Shown in pieces: positions 8,031 to 18,303 of a stretch of 64,000 bases of DNA (within the stretch, counting starts at the first letter, position 1; every line of letters begins with the position of its first letter). The notes under the pieces were generated by a model. The model made no database searches, was not told where the DNA came from, and saw only the letters and a list, made by a program, of their open reading frames with translations. The DNA comes from Ignavibacteria bacterium (GTDB lineage: Bacteria > Bacteroidota > Ignavibacteria > Kapaibacteriales > UBA2268), in assembly GCA_016844745.1 (NCBI GenBank), contig JAERMQ010000004.1, positions 1 through 64,000 on the forward strand. Direction: 5' to 3'. A program made the translations under genes and the position numbers.

Positions 8031-10856
8031 TTATTGCTTTTCCGGATTTAGTACCATCCTGATGAAATTATCTGTCTTGAGATATTTCTTTGCAGCAGCA
8101 TGTAATGCGTCTTCCGAAAGATTCTCGACTAACTTCGGATATTGAAGCAGCAATGCAGGGTCTTCGTTATTCAAATAATATGAATAAAGATTACCCACCC
8201 AAAAGCTGTTTTGCTTGAGATTGGTCTCAAATTCACGTTTTTTGATTTCCCTTACTTTTTCAATATCAGCCGGTTCAATTTTATCATTCTTTAGCTTTTC
8301 AATAATATTCTTGCATTCTGTTATCAGTTCTTCAACACGTTGGGGATTGCAGCCGAAACCAATAGATACTCTATATTCTTCCTTCGGATATTTATAAAGC
8401 GACGGTCTTGCACCAATTCCATATACGCCACCCTTTTCCTCGCGAATACTTTCACGAAGTTTAATATTTAACAATTCAATAAGGGAGGATATAATAAAAC
8501 GACTTTCACGGTTGAATTCCAAATCACCTGATATAATCATATTTACAGAGCTTTTATTCTCAATTCCTTTTTTAACTTCTTTCTGGACTTGTCCCTTTGG
8601 TGGATGTCCGCTAAGGTCTTTCCAGTTTTCTTTCCTGCTTAAATTCGGCAGACTGGCAATATATGTTTCAACAAAAATCCTGAATTTATCGGGTTCGAAA
8701 CTGCCAACGAAGAAGAAAGTAAAATCGCTTGCATCGGCAAATCTGTTTTGATAGAAACTGTATGCTTTGTCCAAATCTACTTTAGAGAGCATTTCTTCCG
8801 TCATGGGCTTGCTCCGCATGTTGTAATTTGTTACAGTGACTGTAACGGAATCGCGAAATACACCTTCAGGCGAGTTCTGTCCGTTTTTAATCATTTGTTT
8901 TGTTTTTTCGATGTAAGATTCGAAAGCTTCTTTATCTTTTCTGGGTGAAGAGAAATAAAGATGAATTAATTGGAACATTGTTTCCATGTCCTTAGGCGAA
9001 GCCTGCCCCATGAACCCTTCGGTTAAATCGGATATCATTGGAGTGACACGAACGATTTTACCGGTAAGCATTTTTTCCAGAGTATTCATATCAAATTCGC
9101 CAATACCTGCTTCGTTAACTATATCATCTGCTGCCAAAGCCGAAACAAAATCTGCATCGGATGCCTGCGATGTACCACCTGGCGAATAAGCACGGAATTG
9201 AATTTCATCATTTTTGAAGTCGGTTGGTTTAAGGATTACTCGAATACCGTTCGATAATTTCCATTCGGTTATATTTAATTCGGGGATTTTTGATTCCTTA
9301 ACGACTGTGCCTGCTTTTGGAGTGTGTTCCATCAAAGGTTTTGTAATGGCTGCTTCGGTATATGCTTCAATTTTCCGGGAAGCTACTTCATTGAACAGAG
9401 CTAAAATTTCGCCTTCTGTTGGGACAGTAATACCTGATTTATCCTGTGCGCTAAGTATTATTACACCATTTTGCATAGTTATCATATCTTTTGCACAATT
9501 ATTTACTTCTTCTAAAGTAATTTCGGGCAGGAATTTTTTATAAAGTTCGAGTTCATATTCTACACCCGGCATTGCTTCGTTTTCGTGGAAGTTACGATAA
9601 TATTCCTCGGCATATAATCTCGATTCGGTTTTATCGCGCTCTGCATAAGCCTCTTCAATTGAACGGAGCATCTCTTGTTTAGTGCGGTCCATTTCCGATT
9701 TATTAAATCCGAGCTTTGCTTTGAAAACTTCTGTAAACATTGCTTCAGCACCTGTCTTAATATCTTCTGCTTTAACAACGGCAGAACCTTGAAATACCCT
9801 GATACTGCCAACAAAATTACCAACATCTACACCACCATAAAGAAAAGGTGGATTTGCTTTACGGGTTAGTTCACCCATACGCTGATTTATCATAGTTGAC
9901 ATTATCCGCTCCACCATATTGCTGCGATAACCTTCGGCAGTGCTTTGGTCTTTTTCCTTGTGTTTAAAGAAAAGCGCTATATTCGGGTAAGTCAATTCTT
10001 TGTCTTTTGCTACCGATACGAGAATTTCTTTGTGAGAAGGTATGTCATAATCCACTCTGGGTCTTGGATTTTTTACAGGTTCAATTTTTGAGAAATGTTT
10101 TTTAATGTATCCTATAACTTCATTTTTATCGAAATCGCCGACTGCAATAACAGCCATCAAATCAGGACGGTACCAGTCATGATAATAACGAAGGAAAGCC
10201 TCGCGCGGTGCATTCAATATAATTGAAGTATCACCAATCGGCAGGCGATCTGCATACTTAGAACCTTTGAATATAACCGGGTAATGTTGTTTCATAACGC
10301 GTTCGTTAGCCCCGCGATACAAACGCCATTCTTCAAGAATAACTCCTCTTTCTTTATTTAATTCAGTTTCGTCGAAAGTTACGTTATGAGCCCATTCTTC
10401 CAGAACCTGAACACCTTTTTCGAGCATACCTTCCTTATCAGTCGGTATCTGGAACAAATAATAAGTGCGGTCGAAACCGGTATTGGCATTCAAATCGGCG
10501 CCGAATCTCATTCCGGTTGATTCGAGAAAATTAACTAAATCGTTTTTTGGGAAATTTTTCGTACCGTTGAAACACATGTGTTCAGTAAAATGTGCCAATC
10601 CCATTTGGTCATCATCTTCCTGTGCGGATGCGGCACGGATGACAATTCGCATCTCGGCTCTTTTTTCCGGCTTATGATTGACACGGACATAATATTTAAT
10701 GCCGTTATCAAGAGTGCCTATTGTTACGGCGGGGTCGCTTGGCAATTTGCCGGAGGTTTTAACTGTGGGTGGTGCAAGCATCATTTGTGCCTGCAGATTG
10801 AATGCCAGCACTATGAATAAAGTTGCAGTGAGCAGGTGTGAGAATAATTTCTTCAT
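8031..10856 (-). CDS. Secreted M16 family zinc metallopeptidase
   Basis: A 941-residue pitrilysin-type peptidase. Residues 1-24 are a signal peptide ending LQAQ. The inverted zinc motif HFTEH is at residues 89-93, and the third ligand is in the ELNKERGVILEEW segment near 167. Four M16 half-domains fit the length, with the active N-terminal pair and inactive C-terminal pair (for example the LRESIREEKGGVYG segment) as in fused M16 enzymes. It is expected in the periplasm or outer membrane, degrading peptides. It is divergent from the phosphate-uptake operon, with about 230 bases between them. Confidence 0.9.
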   Translation of the reverse strand: MKKLFSHLLTATLFIVLAFNLQAQMMLAPPTVKTSGKLPSDPAVTIGTLDNGIKYYVRVNHKPEKRAEMRIVIRAASAQEDDDQMGLAHFTEHMCFNGTKNFPKNDLVNFLESTGMRFGADLNANTGFDRTYYLFQIPTDKEGMLEKGVQVLEEWAHNVTFDETELNKERGVILEEWRLYRGANERVMKQHYPVIFKGSKYADRLPIGDTSIILNAPREAFLRYYHDWYRPDLMAVIAVGDFDKNEVIGYIKKHFSKIEPVKNPRPRVDYDIPSHKEILVSVAKDKELTYPNIALFFKHKEKDQSTAEGYRSNMVERIMSTMINQRMGELTRKANPPFLYGGVDVGNFVGSIRVFQGSAVVKAEDIKTGAEAMFTEVFKAKLGFNKSEMDRTKQEMLRSIEEAYAERDKTESRLYAEEYYRNFHENEAMPGVEYELELYKKFLPEITLEEVNNCAKDMITMQNGVIILSAQDKSGITVPTEGEILALFNEVASRKIEAYTEAAITKPLMEHTPKAGTVVKESKIPELNITEWKLSNGIRVILKPTDFKNDEIQFRAYSPGGTSQASDADFVSALAADDIVNEAGIGEFDMNTLEKMLTGKIVRVTPMISDLTEGFMGQASPKDMETMFQLIHLYFSSPRKDKEAFESYIEKTKQMIKNGQNSPEGVFRDSVTVTVTNYNMRSKPMTEEMLSKVDLDKAYSFYQNRFADASDFTFFFVGSFEPDKFRIFVETYIASLPNLSRKENWKDLSGHPPKGQVQKEVKKGIENKSSVNMIISGDLEFNRESRFIISSLIELLNIKLRESIREEKGGVYGIGARPSLYKYPKEEYRVSIGFGCNPQRVEELITECKNIIEKLKNDKIEPADIEKVREIKKREFETNLKQNSFWVGNLYSYYLNNEDPALLLQYPKLVENLSEDALHAAAKKYLKTDNFIRMVLNPEKQ

Positions 10857-11082
10857 AAAAATCCTCTTAGTGAATAAAAAAATTATTTTTTATAAAAATT
10901 GAATTTACCAAAAACTAAAATAACGGAAATCCAAATGAACATCCGTTGTAATTATGCTAAGATAATTTGAACTATTTCGTATAATTTTTATTTATTTACC
11001 TCTTCTAAACTTCCGTTATTATCCGTATAGTTATTAAATTTTCGTAATTTCGTAAGTTAATATAAACGATTGAAAGGAAAAA

Positions 11083-11706
11083 ATGTTTCGAGGAATTCTT
11101 CCTAAAGAGTATGGTTTTTACGATTATTTCGAAAAACATGCTGCAATGACGATTCTGACATGCAAAGAATTAGTAAAAATGGCAAGTGAAGGAGGCAATA
11201 CAACCGTTGCCTCGCGAACCATAAAAGACTATGAGCATGAATTGGATAAAATCACTCATCAATGCGTTGAGGCATTGCATAAAACCTTTATTACACCAAT
11301 CGAGCGAAACGATATTCACACCCTTATTAAAAGGATGGATGATATCGTCGACTCCATAGATGCAGCCGTACTGAGAATGGCTTTGTATGAAATAACAGAG
11401 GTTCGTTCTGATGTTAAGGATATAGCCGAAGTCCTGTTAAAGGCTGCTATTGAAATTGAAAAGGCACTTAAAGGATTGCGAAATATTAAGAATAGTGATT
11501 ACATCAAAGAAAAGTGTATAGCTATCCGGGAGTTCGAAAGCGAGGGAGATTTAATATTTCGTCAGGCGCTTTCTAATCTTTTTAAAGAAACAGATGCTAT
11601 TCTCGTTATAAAATGGAAAGAGATATATGAACGTTTTGAAAAAGCCGTCGACCGATGCGAAGATGTAGCTAACATTATCGAAAGTATTGTTATTACATCT
11701 TCATAA
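11083..11706 (+). CDS. DUF47/PhoU-like Pit accessory protein
   Basis: A 207-residue all-helical DUF47 protein of the PhoU-like fold, with the typical ERNDIHTLIKRMDD segment and a C-terminal CEDVANIIESIV. Such proteins accompany Pit transporters and modulate low-affinity phosphate or metal-phosphate uptake. AAAGGAA precedes the ATG at 11083. The pit gene follows after 16 bases, so the two are one operon. Confidence 0.88.
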   Translation: MFRGILPKEYGFYDYFEKHAAMTILTCKELVKMASEGGNTTVASRTIKDYEHELDKITHQCVEALHKTFITPIERNDIHTLIKRMDDIVDSIDAAVLRMALYEITEVRSDVKDIAEVLLKAAIEIEKALKGLRNIKNSDYIKEKCIAIREFESEGDLIFRQALSNLFKETDAILVIKWKEIYERFEKAVDRCEDVANIIESIVITSS

Positions 11707-11722
11707 GGAAAGGTATTAATGT

Positions 11723-12754
11723 ATGGAAATGCAATGGGTAATTGTAATTGTAGTTATTGGTACGGCGCTGGTTTTCGATATAATAAACGGTTTTCATGAT
11801 GCGGCAAATTCGATAGCTACGGTAGTTTCTACCCGGGTCTTATCCCCACGCTTTGCTGTCTTATGGGCAGCATTCTTCAATTTTATAGCTATGTTCGTAT
11901 TTGCTCCTAAAGTCGCAGATACCGTTTCTAAAATTGTAATCATAAAACATGGCGATAACGCCTATTTATATGTAGTTTTCGCCGGTCTTTTAGGTGCAAT
12001 TCTTTGGGATTTGCTTACTTGGTGGTGGGGACTGCCAACATCATCTTCACATGCTCTTTTAGGCGGATTTGCCGGAGCAGGAATAGCTTATGCAGGTGTT
12101 GATGTTATCCGCTGGCATAAGTTAACAGAAGCTTTGGCTTTTATTCCTCTCGCACCATTGCTCGGTTTGGCAATCGGTTTTGCTATTATGATTGGTGTGT
12201 ACTGGATATTCCGAAAATGGCACCCCGGCAAAGTTGATGAAATATTCCGTAAAGGTCAGCTCATTTCCGCTGCATTATATTCACTCGGGCATGGCGGCAA
12301 CGACGCTCAAAAAACTATGGGTATAATAGTAGCAACTCTTGTGGCGGTTGGTGCTTTCGATATTAATACAAAATTAAGTCTTACTCATTGGAATACCTTA
12401 TGGATTATACTTGCATGCCATTTAAGTATGGCAATCGGTACAGCCTTAGGCGGCTGGAAAATAGTAAAAACCATGGGGATGAAGCTGACAAAACTTAAAC
12501 CGGTTCATGGCTTTTGTGCCGAAACGGCAGGAGCTATGACCCTCTTCATGGCTACATTTATGGGAATTCCTGTTTCAACGACTCATACAATTGCAGGTGC
12601 TATTGTCGGTGTTGGTTCAACCACAAATGCTTCAAATATAAAATGGATGATAGCAACAAGAATTATGATTGCATGGGTGCTTACTATTCCTGCATCGGCA
12701 ATAGTAGCGGCTTTGAGTTTTTACTTCATCAAATTCCTTCATGGCGGATTTTAA
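11723..12754 (+). CDS. pit: PiT family inorganic phosphate transporter
   Basis: A 343-residue membrane protein with about ten helices and both PiT signature repeats: FHDAANSIATVVSTR near residue 23 and GGNDAQKTMG near 195. It moves phosphate (or metal-phosphate) with H+ or Na+ across the inner membrane. GGAAAGG precedes the start. It forms an operon with the DUF47 gene, the standard pairing for bacterial Pit systems. Confidence 0.92.
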   Translation: MEMQWVIVIVVIGTALVFDIINGFHDAANSIATVVSTRVLSPRFAVLWAAFFNFIAMFVFAPKVADTVSKIVIIKHGDNAYLYVVFAGLLGAILWDLLTWWWGLPTSSSHALLGGFAGAGIAYAGVDVIRWHKLTEALAFIPLAPLLGLAIGFAIMIGVYWIFRKWHPGKVDEIFRKGQLISAALYSLGHGGNDAQKTMGIIVATLVAVGAFDINTKLSLTHWNTLWIILACHLSMAIGTALGGWKIVKTMGMKLTKLKPVHGFCAETAGAMTLFMATFMGIPVSTTHTIAGAIVGVGSTTNASNIKWMIATRIMIAWVLTIPASAIVAALSFYFIKFLHGGF

Positions 12755-12762
12755 TTTGAATA

Positions 12763-13260
12763 ATGGAAAATATTTCTATCATTCCAGTTTATGTGATTGT
12801 TTCTGAGGAATTGGAAATAAGTTTTGAAAAAGAAATAAGCATACTAAAAGAATTCACGAGCAAGAAGGACAGAACTGAATATATTAGGAGATTGTTAAAG
12901 AGCGAGCGAACTTCAATTAAAAATAATGAATTATTGAGAATAGCGATAGTATTATATTCATTAGAAATTTCAAAAATAATTGAGCAGGAGAAAACCATGA
13001 CAAAGCAAGAACGAAATATTAAGCATTTGATTAGAACTTTAGGGTTCGATAAAGAACTTAGAGACGAAGGTAAGGAATTCTGGTTGCAGCAGGGAATGCA
13101 GCAGGGAATGCAGCAGGGAATGCAGCAGGGAATAAATGAAGGGATCGAAAAAATAGCTAAAAACGCATTGATACATGGTTTTTCAATAGATGAAATTGTT
13201 CAGATAACCGGTTTAACTAAACCACAAATCAAAAAACTGAAAAATCTATCGGATAATTAA
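12763..13260 (+). pseudogene. C-terminal remnant of Rpn/PD-(D/E)XK nuclease-transposase family protein
   Basis: The 165-codon frame resembles the C-terminal half of Rpn-type recombination-promoting nucleases: an IVSEELEISFEKE strand, a KDRTEYIRRLLKS helix, then a Gln/Gly-rich QQGMQQG repeat and a helix-turn-helix-like tail (SIDEIVQITGLTKPQIKKL). Full family members are near 300 residues with the catalytic PD-(D/E)XK core at the N-terminus. That part is absent because the frame begins 8 bases after the pit stop codon with no ribosome site. It is therefore either a truncated relic or a small regulator made from the tail. Confidence 0.5.
13087..13131. repeat. 12-nt tandem repeat encoding QQGM
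   Basis: CAGCAGGGAATG repeats three times followed by a partial copy, encoding QQGMQQGMQQGMQQG in the nuclease remnant. Repeat-number slippage would keep the frame. Confidence 0.85.
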
Positions 13261-13333
13261 ATTACTTCTCAAGTTAGTTGCTTGTAATCCAGATTTTTAA
13301 TTTACAAGTGATAGTTATGCGAGAACGAAAAAG

Positions 13334-13365
13334 CTAAAAGTCTAAAAACCTAAAAGTCTAAATAC
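13334..13365. repeat. 16-nt direct doublet next to the PPDK_N gene stop codon
   Basis: CTAAAAGTCTAAAAAC and CTAAAAGTCTAAATAC are adjacent and end one base before the stop codon of the minus-strand gene ending at 13367. Confidence 0.75.
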
Positions 13366-13366
13366 C

Positions 13367-15700
13367 TTAATGCCTTTCGAAACAAGCAATTGCCTTACCT
13401 TCATCTCCGTCCATATAAATAGAAAGCGATTTTAAAGGGTCACCGTTTGGAACCGAAATTAACTTAATCGTCTTTGAGAACTCCTCGTCACAATCAGTGT
13501 ATTTAGTTAAACAATTTTTTGAATTCAGGAAATAATCATCATTGAAAATAACCCCCTTTTCATCCGGGAAAAGTGGGAGATATTTAATATTTGCCTCGAC
13601 CAAATCCTGGAAAAAGTGTGTGCCGAAAGATAATTCCGGAACATAGCCGGAGTTCTCGCGAGCAACTTCGATTAGCATTGCCGTATTGTTAATATCGCTA
13701 TAAATCACGGGTACGCCTAATTTTATATCCCCTTTTGAACCCCATCTTCCCGGACCTATCAAAATAAATTCTTTCTTTGGCAAAGCACGATTCAACCTGC
13801 TTATTATATTGCTTACTTCGTGCATTTCTTCTGATGTAGCCAGATTTGTATATTCCGACGGTTCAACATAAATAATAAATTTAATATTTTTCACAAGCCC
13901 GTTTGATACGAATTGATTGGCAGAAAATAGTTTATCCGATGGCTCGATTCCAATTGGGATTTTAATTCTGGATTCTTTAGCATAGTGGCTTTGGGGGCGG
14001 CATTGTAAGAGATAAAGCTTTTCGCCGTCAGAGGCAAATTCAATGTCAACCGGACAATTGAACGCTTTGCGAAGCTCATTGAGGATTTCGCGGATTTGCC
14101 TTATAAAACTGCTTCTCTCTATTAATGGATTAAATGTAATAACGAGGTCTTCTTTTTCAAAATTTACCATTGAACCTATCGGGTCTATAAGGCTGCCGGA
14201 ACGGTTAAATGATACGATTTTCTCCAATCCTGGGAAATATCCGTTACATTCTTTTATTAATTCCTGAAAATTTACCGTTTCGAATTTATTTGTTTCTAAA
14301 TTAATCACATCTACAAATTGCTGCGAATATTTAATTTTCTCCAAATCGGTAGGATTTACCTTTAATCCGGGCTGCCCGGGCGAAATAAGCACAGGATAAT
14401 CGTTCATGGTACGGTCAACTGCTCGAGTGCCCAGTCCTGCTACCAAACGAGCCACTCCATCCTCTCGTTTAATGCGTCCCGACCACCTGAATTCATTATT
14501 ACTGAATGCAACACCGGCAAAACTAGGGAAGAAATATTTTCCGACTTTTGTGCCTACCACTTCCTGAATTAATAGTCCCATTTCCTCGCGAAAATCTATT
14601 AAGCCACGCTCCTTGCGGTATTCGATTGGGTCCGGTGCAAACGTAGAGGCGTAAATTTCGGCAATGGCATTCATAAGGGCAGAAAGCCGTTCTTTCTTTG
14701 TACCGGTATTGGAAATGAAAAGACTTTTATATTTACCGGAGAAAGAAGCTTCGAAACTGTCTTCCAATAAGCTCGAAGAACGGACTACAATCGGTTTGCC
14801 TTCCAAATCATCCAATACCATATTAAATGCATAAATAGTCTCCGGAGGGAATTTCGAAGTTTTAAATACATATTCCAAAAATGCGTATTCCTGTTTGATT
14901 TCATCAGGGTTCATATACTTTGTATATAAGAACTCCTCCAATGCATTATAATGAAAAAATTCAAGCATGGTATCCGATGTCAGAAACCAACTTTTTGGCG
15001 TATATATTTGCTCTAAGATAGGATTATCTTTCTTTTTGTCGCGCAGAATTTGTTCGGCAAGAATTAATCCTGAGGATTTGCCTCCTAATTTGCCATTACC
15101 GTTAGCCGGTCCAACTACTCTTTTAAGAACTTTTGAAATTGCAGTAATATTAATATAATACTTGGCAATATTGATATATGCAAGGTTTTCCGATAGGAAT
15201 CGATAAATCAAAGCAACTCGCAACCCTACTATTTCTTCAATTGGTAATGGATTCTTAAACCGGTAAATCTTTAGAAATTTATACACAGCGTCGGCTATTT
15301 CTACTAATGGAGCGTGACGCTTCTCGAGTACAGATGAGAGATGACCGACTTTTTCAGTGTACATCCATTGCGAAAGCAGTTCTGTAATTTTTGCTTCAGT
15401 CATATATTGCTTTGCAATCATGAAAATGCTCTCCGATATTTCCGTCGGAACGAAAGGACTCCCCTTTGGTTTGGGCCAATTCGGACCAAAGTTCTGGGTT
15501 TCTTCCTGGGTTTCGAGCGTAGGATTGAGCATTTCAATAATATCGTGTATTTCCGGCGCTTTCATGCGGTCGAGCGTTATAATCATTTTCCGGCAAATTT
15601 TATAATGGATTATTTCATCCTGATATACAAGATGACTAAGAATGGTCTGCCATTCAGGTTTGCAGGGTTTATCTTCGATTGATTGGTCGAGACAGCTCAT
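13367..15700 (-). CDS. PEP synthase/PPDK N-terminal (ATP-binding) domain protein
   Basis: A 777-residue protein. Residues 1-180 are a family-specific helical region. From about residue 198 (GNGKLGGKSSG) to 570 it matches the ATP-grasp domain of pyruvate phosphate dikinase and PEP synthase (VVRSSSLLEDSFEASFSGKY, GRIKREDG, then DIEFASDGEKLYLLQCRPQ). The phosphohistidine swivelling domain and PEP-binding TIM barrel are absent; the C-terminal 180 residues are different (FILIGPGRWGSKGD). It is therefore not a working PPDK by itself. Stand-alone proteins of this form are widespread in Bacteroidota without a settled substrate, so its role as a phosphotransferase is inference. Confidence 0.75.
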   Translation of the reverse strand: MSCLDQSIEDKPCKPEWQTILSHLVYQDEIIHYKICRKMIITLDRMKAPEIHDIIEMLNPTLETQEETQNFGPNWPKPKGSPFVPTEISESIFMIAKQYMTEAKITELLSQWMYTEKVGHLSSVLEKRHAPLVEIADAVYKFLKIYRFKNPLPIEEIVGLRVALIYRFLSENLAYINIAKYYINITAISKVLKRVVGPANGNGKLGGKSSGLILAEQILRDKKKDNPILEQIYTPKSWFLTSDTMLEFFHYNALEEFLYTKYMNPDEIKQEYAFLEYVFKTSKFPPETIYAFNMVLDDLEGKPIVVRSSSLLEDSFEASFSGKYKSLFISNTGTKKERLSALMNAIAEIYASTFAPDPIEYRKERGLIDFREEMGLLIQEVVGTKVGKYFFPSFAGVAFSNNEFRWSGRIKREDGVARLVAGLGTRAVDRTMNDYPVLISPGQPGLKVNPTDLEKIKYSQQFVDVINLETNKFETVNFQELIKECNGYFPGLEKIVSFNRSGSLIDPIGSMVNFEKEDLVITFNPLIERSSFIRQIREILNELRKAFNCPVDIEFASDGEKLYLLQCRPQSHYAKESRIKIPIGIEPSDKLFSANQFVSNGLVKNIKFIIYVEPSEYTNLATSEEMHEVSNIISRLNRALPKKEFILIGPGRWGSKGDIKLGVPVIYSDINNTAMLIEVARENSGYVPELSFGTHFFQDLVEANIKYLPLFPDEKGVIFNDDYFLNSKNCLTKYTDCDEEFSKTIKLISVPNGDPLKSLSIYMDGDEGKAIACFERH

Positions 15701-15802
15701 AGTATTTTTATTTTTTAAAACTACACTTATACCAATTTACGTAAAACAAACTCAAATATAATAAATGCTTTGTATTAAGGTGGGTTCTAAAAATTCAATT
15801 TA

Positions 15803-16031
15803 GGCTGTCATTCTGAGCGAAGCGAAGAATCTATCTTGTTGATTTTAAAGAAAACTGGATTCTTCGCTTCGAGAACCCCCCTTCTTTTTTAAAGCTACTC
15901 AAAACTCTTTAATCCTTTTGGGAGGAATGTAGTATTGAGGCTTATCTCGAATGAACATTGTAATTATTTTAATTCAAGACTACATTCATCCTATGTTGAA
16001 AAAGATTCTTCACTTCGTTCAGAATGACATT
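15803..16031. repeat. Composite palindromic repeat element (GAAGAATCC family)
   Basis: The left arm (15803-15876) holds TGTCATTCTGAGCGAAGCG plus an internal inverted copy GGATTCTTCGCTTCGAG. The right end (16005-16030) is GATTCTTCACTTCGTTCAG followed by AATGACA. Between them GAATGTAGT and ACTACATTC are also inverted. The region 15701-16099 contains no gene. Confidence 0.75.
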
Positions 16032-16099
16032 CTTCCCTTCTTTTAGTTTTCACACACAGCATCATTCGCAGGAATAATAATTTTTAAAATAGTAAAATA

Positions 16100-17119
16100 T
16101 TATTCGTCAAAAAGGGCAACGACAAATGCAGCCGGGTCGAATACCTGCAAGTCGTCGATTTTCTCCCCGACACCGATAAACCTAACAGGAAGATTCAACT
16201 CTGCGGCAATAGGTATTATCACTCCACCCTTAGCTGTACCGTCGAGTTTTGTCAGGACTATTCCGGTGAGTTTGGCAACTTTTGTAAATTCCTTCGCTTG
16301 TGAAATCGCATTTTGTCCGGTTGTGGCATCAAGAACCAAAAGAACCTCGTCCGGCGCTTCAGTTCTCAGTTTTTTCATAACCCGTGAAATTTTTTCAAGT
16401 TCTGCCATTAAATTAGTTTTATTATGGAGACGACCTGCTGTATCTATGATCACAACATCCAGTTGTTTTGAGATTGCAGATTGCAGGGTATCGAATGCAA
16501 CGGCTGCCGGGTCGGCGCCCTGAGCCTGGGATATAATTGGAACACCGGCACGCTCAGCCCATATTTCCAATTGTTCGTTAGCGGCTGCCCGAAATGTATC
16601 CGCAGCGCCGATGACAACATTTAACCCGGCATTCTTGTAATTACGAGCTAACTTTCCAATCGTAGTGGTCTTTCCAACTCCGTTTACTCCGACAACCAGT
16701 ATAGTATATGGTTTCTTATTTGCTTCTATTTCGAAAGCCATTTCGGGCAAAATAGTTGAATTAGACAAAAGTTTAAATATTTCTTCTTTTAAAATATCGA
16801 AAATATCCTCGGAGTTTTCAAATCCTTCTTTAAGTATTCTTTCTTTCATCCGGGAAATTATCATATCGGTAGCGGTAACACCGCAATCCGCCGAGATTAA
16901 TATATCTTCGATTTCAATCAATAAAGCAGCATCAATCTTTCGTCCGATACCGAATACCGCTTGCAAATTAGATAAAAATTTGCTCCGGGTTTTGGTTAAT
17001 CCTTGTTTTAGTTTTGAATATTCAATACTTTCCGGCTCCGCAGCCTGGGTGGGAGCATCATTAGCGCTGCCGATCACTGCCCGTACTACTTTTTCTTTTA
17101 GCTTATCAAAAAATCCCAT
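16100..17119 (-). CDS. ftsY: Signal recognition particle receptor FtsY
   Basis: A 339-residue NG-domain GTPase that docks SRP-ribosome complexes at the SecYEG translocon. G1 is [15 protein letters not shown], followed by DTFRAAA, DTAGR and [10 protein letters not shown], in the standard order. The acidic A domain is short (about 35 residues), so membrane binding probably relies on the N-terminal amphipathic helix ([11 protein letters not shown]). It is monocistronic. A strong hairpin repeat lies 60 bases upstream. Confidence 0.96.
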   Translation of the reverse strand: MGFFDKLKEKVVRAVIGSANDAPTQAAEPESIEYSKLKQGLTKTRSKFLSNLQAVFGIGRKIDAALLIEIEDILISADCGVTATDMIISRMKERILKEGFENSEDIFDILKEEIFKLLSNSTILPEMAFEIEANKKPYTILVVGVNGVGKTTTIGKLARNYKNAGLNVVIGAADTFRAAANEQLEIWAERAGVPIISQAQGADPAAVAFDTLQSAISKQLDVVIIDTAGRLHNKTNLMAELEKISRVMKKLRTEAPDEVLLVLDATTGQNAISQAKEFTKVAKLTGIVLTKLDGTAKGGVIIPIAAELNLPVRFIGVGEKIDDLQVFDPAAFVVALFDE

Positions 17120-17177
17120 TATTTATTTGCCGAGTTATAAAACATTTTTAAGAATGCAAAATTACGAAATTGAAAGA

Positions 17178-17211
17178 AGATGTCCTACATCTGCAAGATG
17201 TAGGACATCTT
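17178..17211. repeat. Hairpin repeat of the GATGT..ACATC family
   Basis: Arms AGATGTCCTACATCT and AGATGTAGGACATCT flank a short loop. A relative lies at 48068-48103, where it is inside a coding region. It sits between ftsY and the following lipoprotein gene. Confidence 0.75.
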
Positions 17212-17334
17212 TTCTACTTTTTTCGAGGTTTCAACATATAAAAAATAATTTATATAAAAATAATGTTAGTTTTTTTAAGGAAAAAGTTTTAATTTTAAAG
17301 TTAGATTTTTAAATAAATAGTTACAAGGAAAATC

Positions 17335-18105
17335 ATGAAAAATTTTTCTATAATAGTGCCGGTGTTGCTGTTTTTTTTGGCAACAGGCTGCCACAAAGAA
17401 AACAGTACAACACCCTCAAATCAATCGAGTTACTTTCCTATAACATCAGGCTCAAACTGGATTTATGATTATTATACATTGGATTCGATGAATAACCGGA
17501 CAAATATTAAACCTACACTTGATTCCACAGCTATAACCGGTAATTCGAAAATGCTTGAAAAAGATTGCAAAATTCTTTCCTCTTTTGAATTCAACAACGG
17601 AGCATATACCAAAGGACCCGACAGCTATTGGCGCACAGAAGCTACTAAAACTTATGTTCATTCGAATATTTTTTCAGCAATGCTCGCCATGCCGATTATG
17701 CCGATAACACTCGAAGATAAATGGCTTAAAATTTTCGATTTCGATAACAGCGACGGTTGGCTGGTTCTTGTTAAAGACATTGATACTCTAATGTTCGGAC
17801 TTCCTTTAAAAGGTTCACTTCAGGCACTGGGCTCTTTGGAAGAAATGAAAACAATAACCGTACCCTACGGCTCCATGATGACCTATCATTTTCTGATAAG
17901 AGTAAATTTCAATGGTAATATTGCAGCTCCTGTTATTGGAACTGTTCCGATAAATTTTACCAGGAAAATGCACTTTTATATTGCTGAAAATATCGGTATT
18001 GTGAAAAGGTTTTATGAATCTTCATCCATCTCAATTCCGTTGATGGGCGGATTTTCAATGCCGGGCGAAGAAGCTAATTTAATAAGATTCAATATTGGGA
18101 AATAG
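17335..18105 (+). CDS. Lipoprotein of unknown function (paralogue of next gene)
   Basis: Residues 1-19 are a lipoprotein signal with lipobox LATGC (Cys near residue 19). The mature part begins with Ser/Thr-rich linker and a YFPITSGSNWIYDYY segment that is also found (YIPIEPGTWWKYSKY) in the next gene, and both end with a HFYIAENIGIVKR-like strand. The two are tandem paralogues of about 255 residues. The pattern is common in Ignavibacteria-like genomes but no function is assigned. AAGGAAAATC precedes the ATG. Confidence 0.75.
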   Translation: MKNFSIIVPVLLFFLATGCHKENSTTPSNQSSYFPITSGSNWIYDYYTLDSMNNRTNIKPTLDSTAITGNSKMLEKDCKILSSFEFNNGAYTKGPDSYWRTEATKTYVHSNIFSAMLAMPIMPITLEDKWLKIFDFDNSDGWLVLVKDIDTLMFGLPLKGSLQALGSLEEMKTITVPYGSMMTYHFLIRVNFNGNIAAPVIGTVPINFTRKMHFYIAENIGIVKRFYESSSISIPLMGGFSMPGEEANLIRFNIGK

Positions 18106-18120
18106 AATGTAATAGTAGAT

Positions 18121-18250
18121 GAAGTTGTCTCATAAAATAATATGGAAGAATGTCATTCTGAACGTAGTGAAGAATCCAGTCCCAATGATGCTTCTGGATT
18201 CTTCACTACGTTCAGAATGACATTCTTATTGCCTTTTGAGACAACATCAT
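18121..18250. repeat. Palindromic repeat (GAAGAATCC family) with outer GTTGTCTCA arms
   Basis: The inner inverted arms are TGTCATTCTGAACGTAGTG (18151) and CACTACGTTCAGAATGACA (to 18223). Outer arms GTTGTCTCA (18124) and TGAGACAAC (to 18246) extend the palindrome to about 130 bases. Compensating changes in both arms (CGTAG / CTACG versus CGAAG / CTTCG elsewhere) show that pairing is maintained. Confidence 0.85.
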
Positions 18251-18303
18251 CTGTTCTTTGGGAAATTAGAAAAATTATTAATAAATAAAAGGTAGTTAAA
18301 GAT

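Noticed and set aside
9214-9543. 109-codon plus-strand ORF in the M16 peptidase gene
   Set aside because: Opposite strand of a strong coding frame with HFTEH motif; no independent evidence.
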